This document shows, piece by piece, positions 62,441-64,000 of a DNA stretch of 64,000 bases; positions within the stretch are counted from its first letter, which is position 1, and each line of letters opens with the position of its first letter. Under the pieces are notes generated by a model. The model ran no database searches, was not told the DNA's origin, and saw only the letters and a program-made list of their open reading frames with translations. The DNA is from Liolophura sinensis (taxonomy: Eukaryota > Mollusca > Polyplacophora > Chitonida > Chitonidae). The translations under genes and the position numbers were made by a program. The stretch covers positions 17,397,850 to 17,461,849 of the forward strand of contig NC_088304.1 of assembly GCF_032854445.1 (NCBI RefSeq). Direction: 5' to 3'.

Positions 62441-64000
62441 ACCGACTGGACATGACCGATTGGAGTCAATAGTTGTATGTTTGTATACTGTGTCTTCTTG
62501 TGTTAGGGCGAGTCCATGCAGCCAAAGTGGTGGCGTAGCATGCCGAAGACACATTATATACTGACACCGGGTCATCAAGTCATGTTTGCTTGATCTAACC
62601 CCTTATTACTAAGCGTCAAATAAGGTAGCAACAAGTTCCATTTTTTTGTTCTCAGATACCCCGACATCGAGGCGTACACCCCAACCATTATGTCACCGAA
62701 ACGTATCGTAGGCTTAACATTCTCCTCGTACACTGTCTTCAGTTTTGAACACGGTCATTCCTCAAGCGTTGAGATTGACAGTGTATGTTTTATTTGGCCT
62801 TGAACATCAACGGCGTTGGAGCCGAGCGGGCCCAAAGGCCAAGGTTCCCCCCAACCGTCCACTTTTCAGGTGGTAGGGGCTCGAAAGGGCTCCGACCCAC
62901 TCAACCCCCCTCCAAACCATTAAGGTGCACAATCGGCTTTTAGCATCTCTAGTAACAGTTTGCCTCTAAATAGTATCGCTCAGAGCAATCTCCTTTTATC
63001 TATGGATGAAAGTATTGTCTAAAAAGATGCTATCTGTCACTGCCAGGATGTTGTTATCCTTACAGCACAATATATCTGCTAAGTTTTGTACCATTGGTAC
63101 AGATTTAAACTCAAGGAATCTGAAAATACTCATCAAATATCTGATAATCTTCTATCAACAGTTATGCGATGATAGCGCCCATCTATACATGAGCCTTGTA
63201 CCGGTACCTTAGGATCACGTAGAAAGGCGCGTGATCTCGAATGCTCAGACAACACCTCCCCTCCCCCCCCCCCCCCGCCGTCCCCTAATATTTTCAAAAA
63301 TTTAAGTGTCACCATCTTACTTGTATGGCTGTGTACGTTTTAAACCGCAAATCTCTGTGCCATGACTAACTGGCTGAGCCATCATCTATGGCAATCCATG
63401 GCAGCGGACGTTGGACCCTTGATCGCATAAAATGTGCTGGGGTACACCTCTAAACACGAAGCCCCCGATTTTAATTTTGCGAGGCTAAGCCCACCCCAAC
63501 CCCCCTCCCCCAGCCCCCCTCCCCCATTTCCCCGCACACATTTTAAAAATCTTTCACAGTTCTATACTCTTCAGACCCAATCTCTCTGTGAGCCGAAAAG
63601 AGTGAGATTCCGTGTATACGGCAATCTAGGGTCACGAAGATTCCTGTAACCTCGCCAATAATGTATTCCCGCCATAAGTTTTGTGTCACGAAAATCTCAG
63701 CCTCACCACATGTCGCAGCAGGATAGCTTATATATGCTACTGTACATGCATGTGGAATTGGGCGAATACACTCGGGAAGGGATTTGTTTACACATCTATA
63801 CAAGATCGCCAGCAAGTGATAGCGTGTGGAGCGAACGATGGGTTGATGATTGCAATTCAACCTGGGCCCAATTTTAGCGTCATTTCGTGACATGGTCGTG
63901 ATTTAAATAATTAACCTTCCTTAGCATCAGAACGGGAGGCCAGGAATTAATAAAAGGCGTTTTGTGAGCAGATTAGCGTCGCCAGGTTTGTACGATAGTT
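62441..64000. other. Right end of the window; no gene established
   Basis: C-rich runs at about 63257-63280 and 63490-63530. A 48-codon open segment behind a possible acceptor (CTCAG at 62655) was noted but matches no family I recognise. Frames near 63543-63893 overlap each other and are unconvincing. Confidence 0.35.

Noticed and set aside
62656-62803. Possible 48-codon exon behind a CTCAG acceptor
   Set aside because: Codon usage looks plausible, but no family is recognised and no partner exon was found, so it is not reported as a gene.

Overview
The window looks like animal nuclear DNA, most likely from a mollusc (a bivalve is my best guess). The genes are split by GT/AG introns. A tRNA-derived SINE resembling the molluscan RUDI/V-SINE type occurs many times. 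The word CAAGGGAGATAAC, which I recall as common in molluscan genomes, recurs. All assignments come from reading the sequence and from remembered family sequences; no search was run.

Four protein-coding genes can be supported. (1) 2720-11275, minus: an RNF34/RFFL-type E3 ubiquitin ligase (FYVE-like finger, two SAP domains, C3HC4 RING) in six coding exons, with a probable untranslated first exon near 13 kb. (2) 22075-43311, minus: the orthologue of human C11orf54 (PTD012, zinc ester hydrolase) in nine exons; every splice phase closes and gives 314 aa against 315 in human. (3) 44613-49158, plus: a short tRNase Z-like metallo-beta-lactamase protein closest to plant TRZ2, in four exons, divergent from gene 2. 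(4) 56311-57555, plus: a single-exon Gal3ST-family sulfotransferase (type II Golgi membrane enzyme).

The dominant feature is tandem repetition: fifteen sizeable minisatellite arrays (periods 20 to 80 bp) cover roughly a quarter of the window. Most of those inside genes start close to a 5' splice site. One array, in intron 6 of the C11orf54 gene, is built from the end of exon 6 itself and carries six intact copies of its splice donor. The last intron of that gene holds a 5.6 kb array of a 78-bp unit, which yields very long but probably meaningless reading frames.

Mobile DNA: about sixteen copies or fragments of the tRNA-derived SINE, one SINE-like retroposon of another type with a perfect 11-bp target duplication, two inverted copies of a ~570-bp non-autonomous DNA transposon bounded by TTAA, a second element with related termini, and a fold-back structure enclosing a 48-bp array. 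No RNA genes, CRISPR arrays or viral elements were recognised. The four genes have unrelated functions and do not form a pathway.
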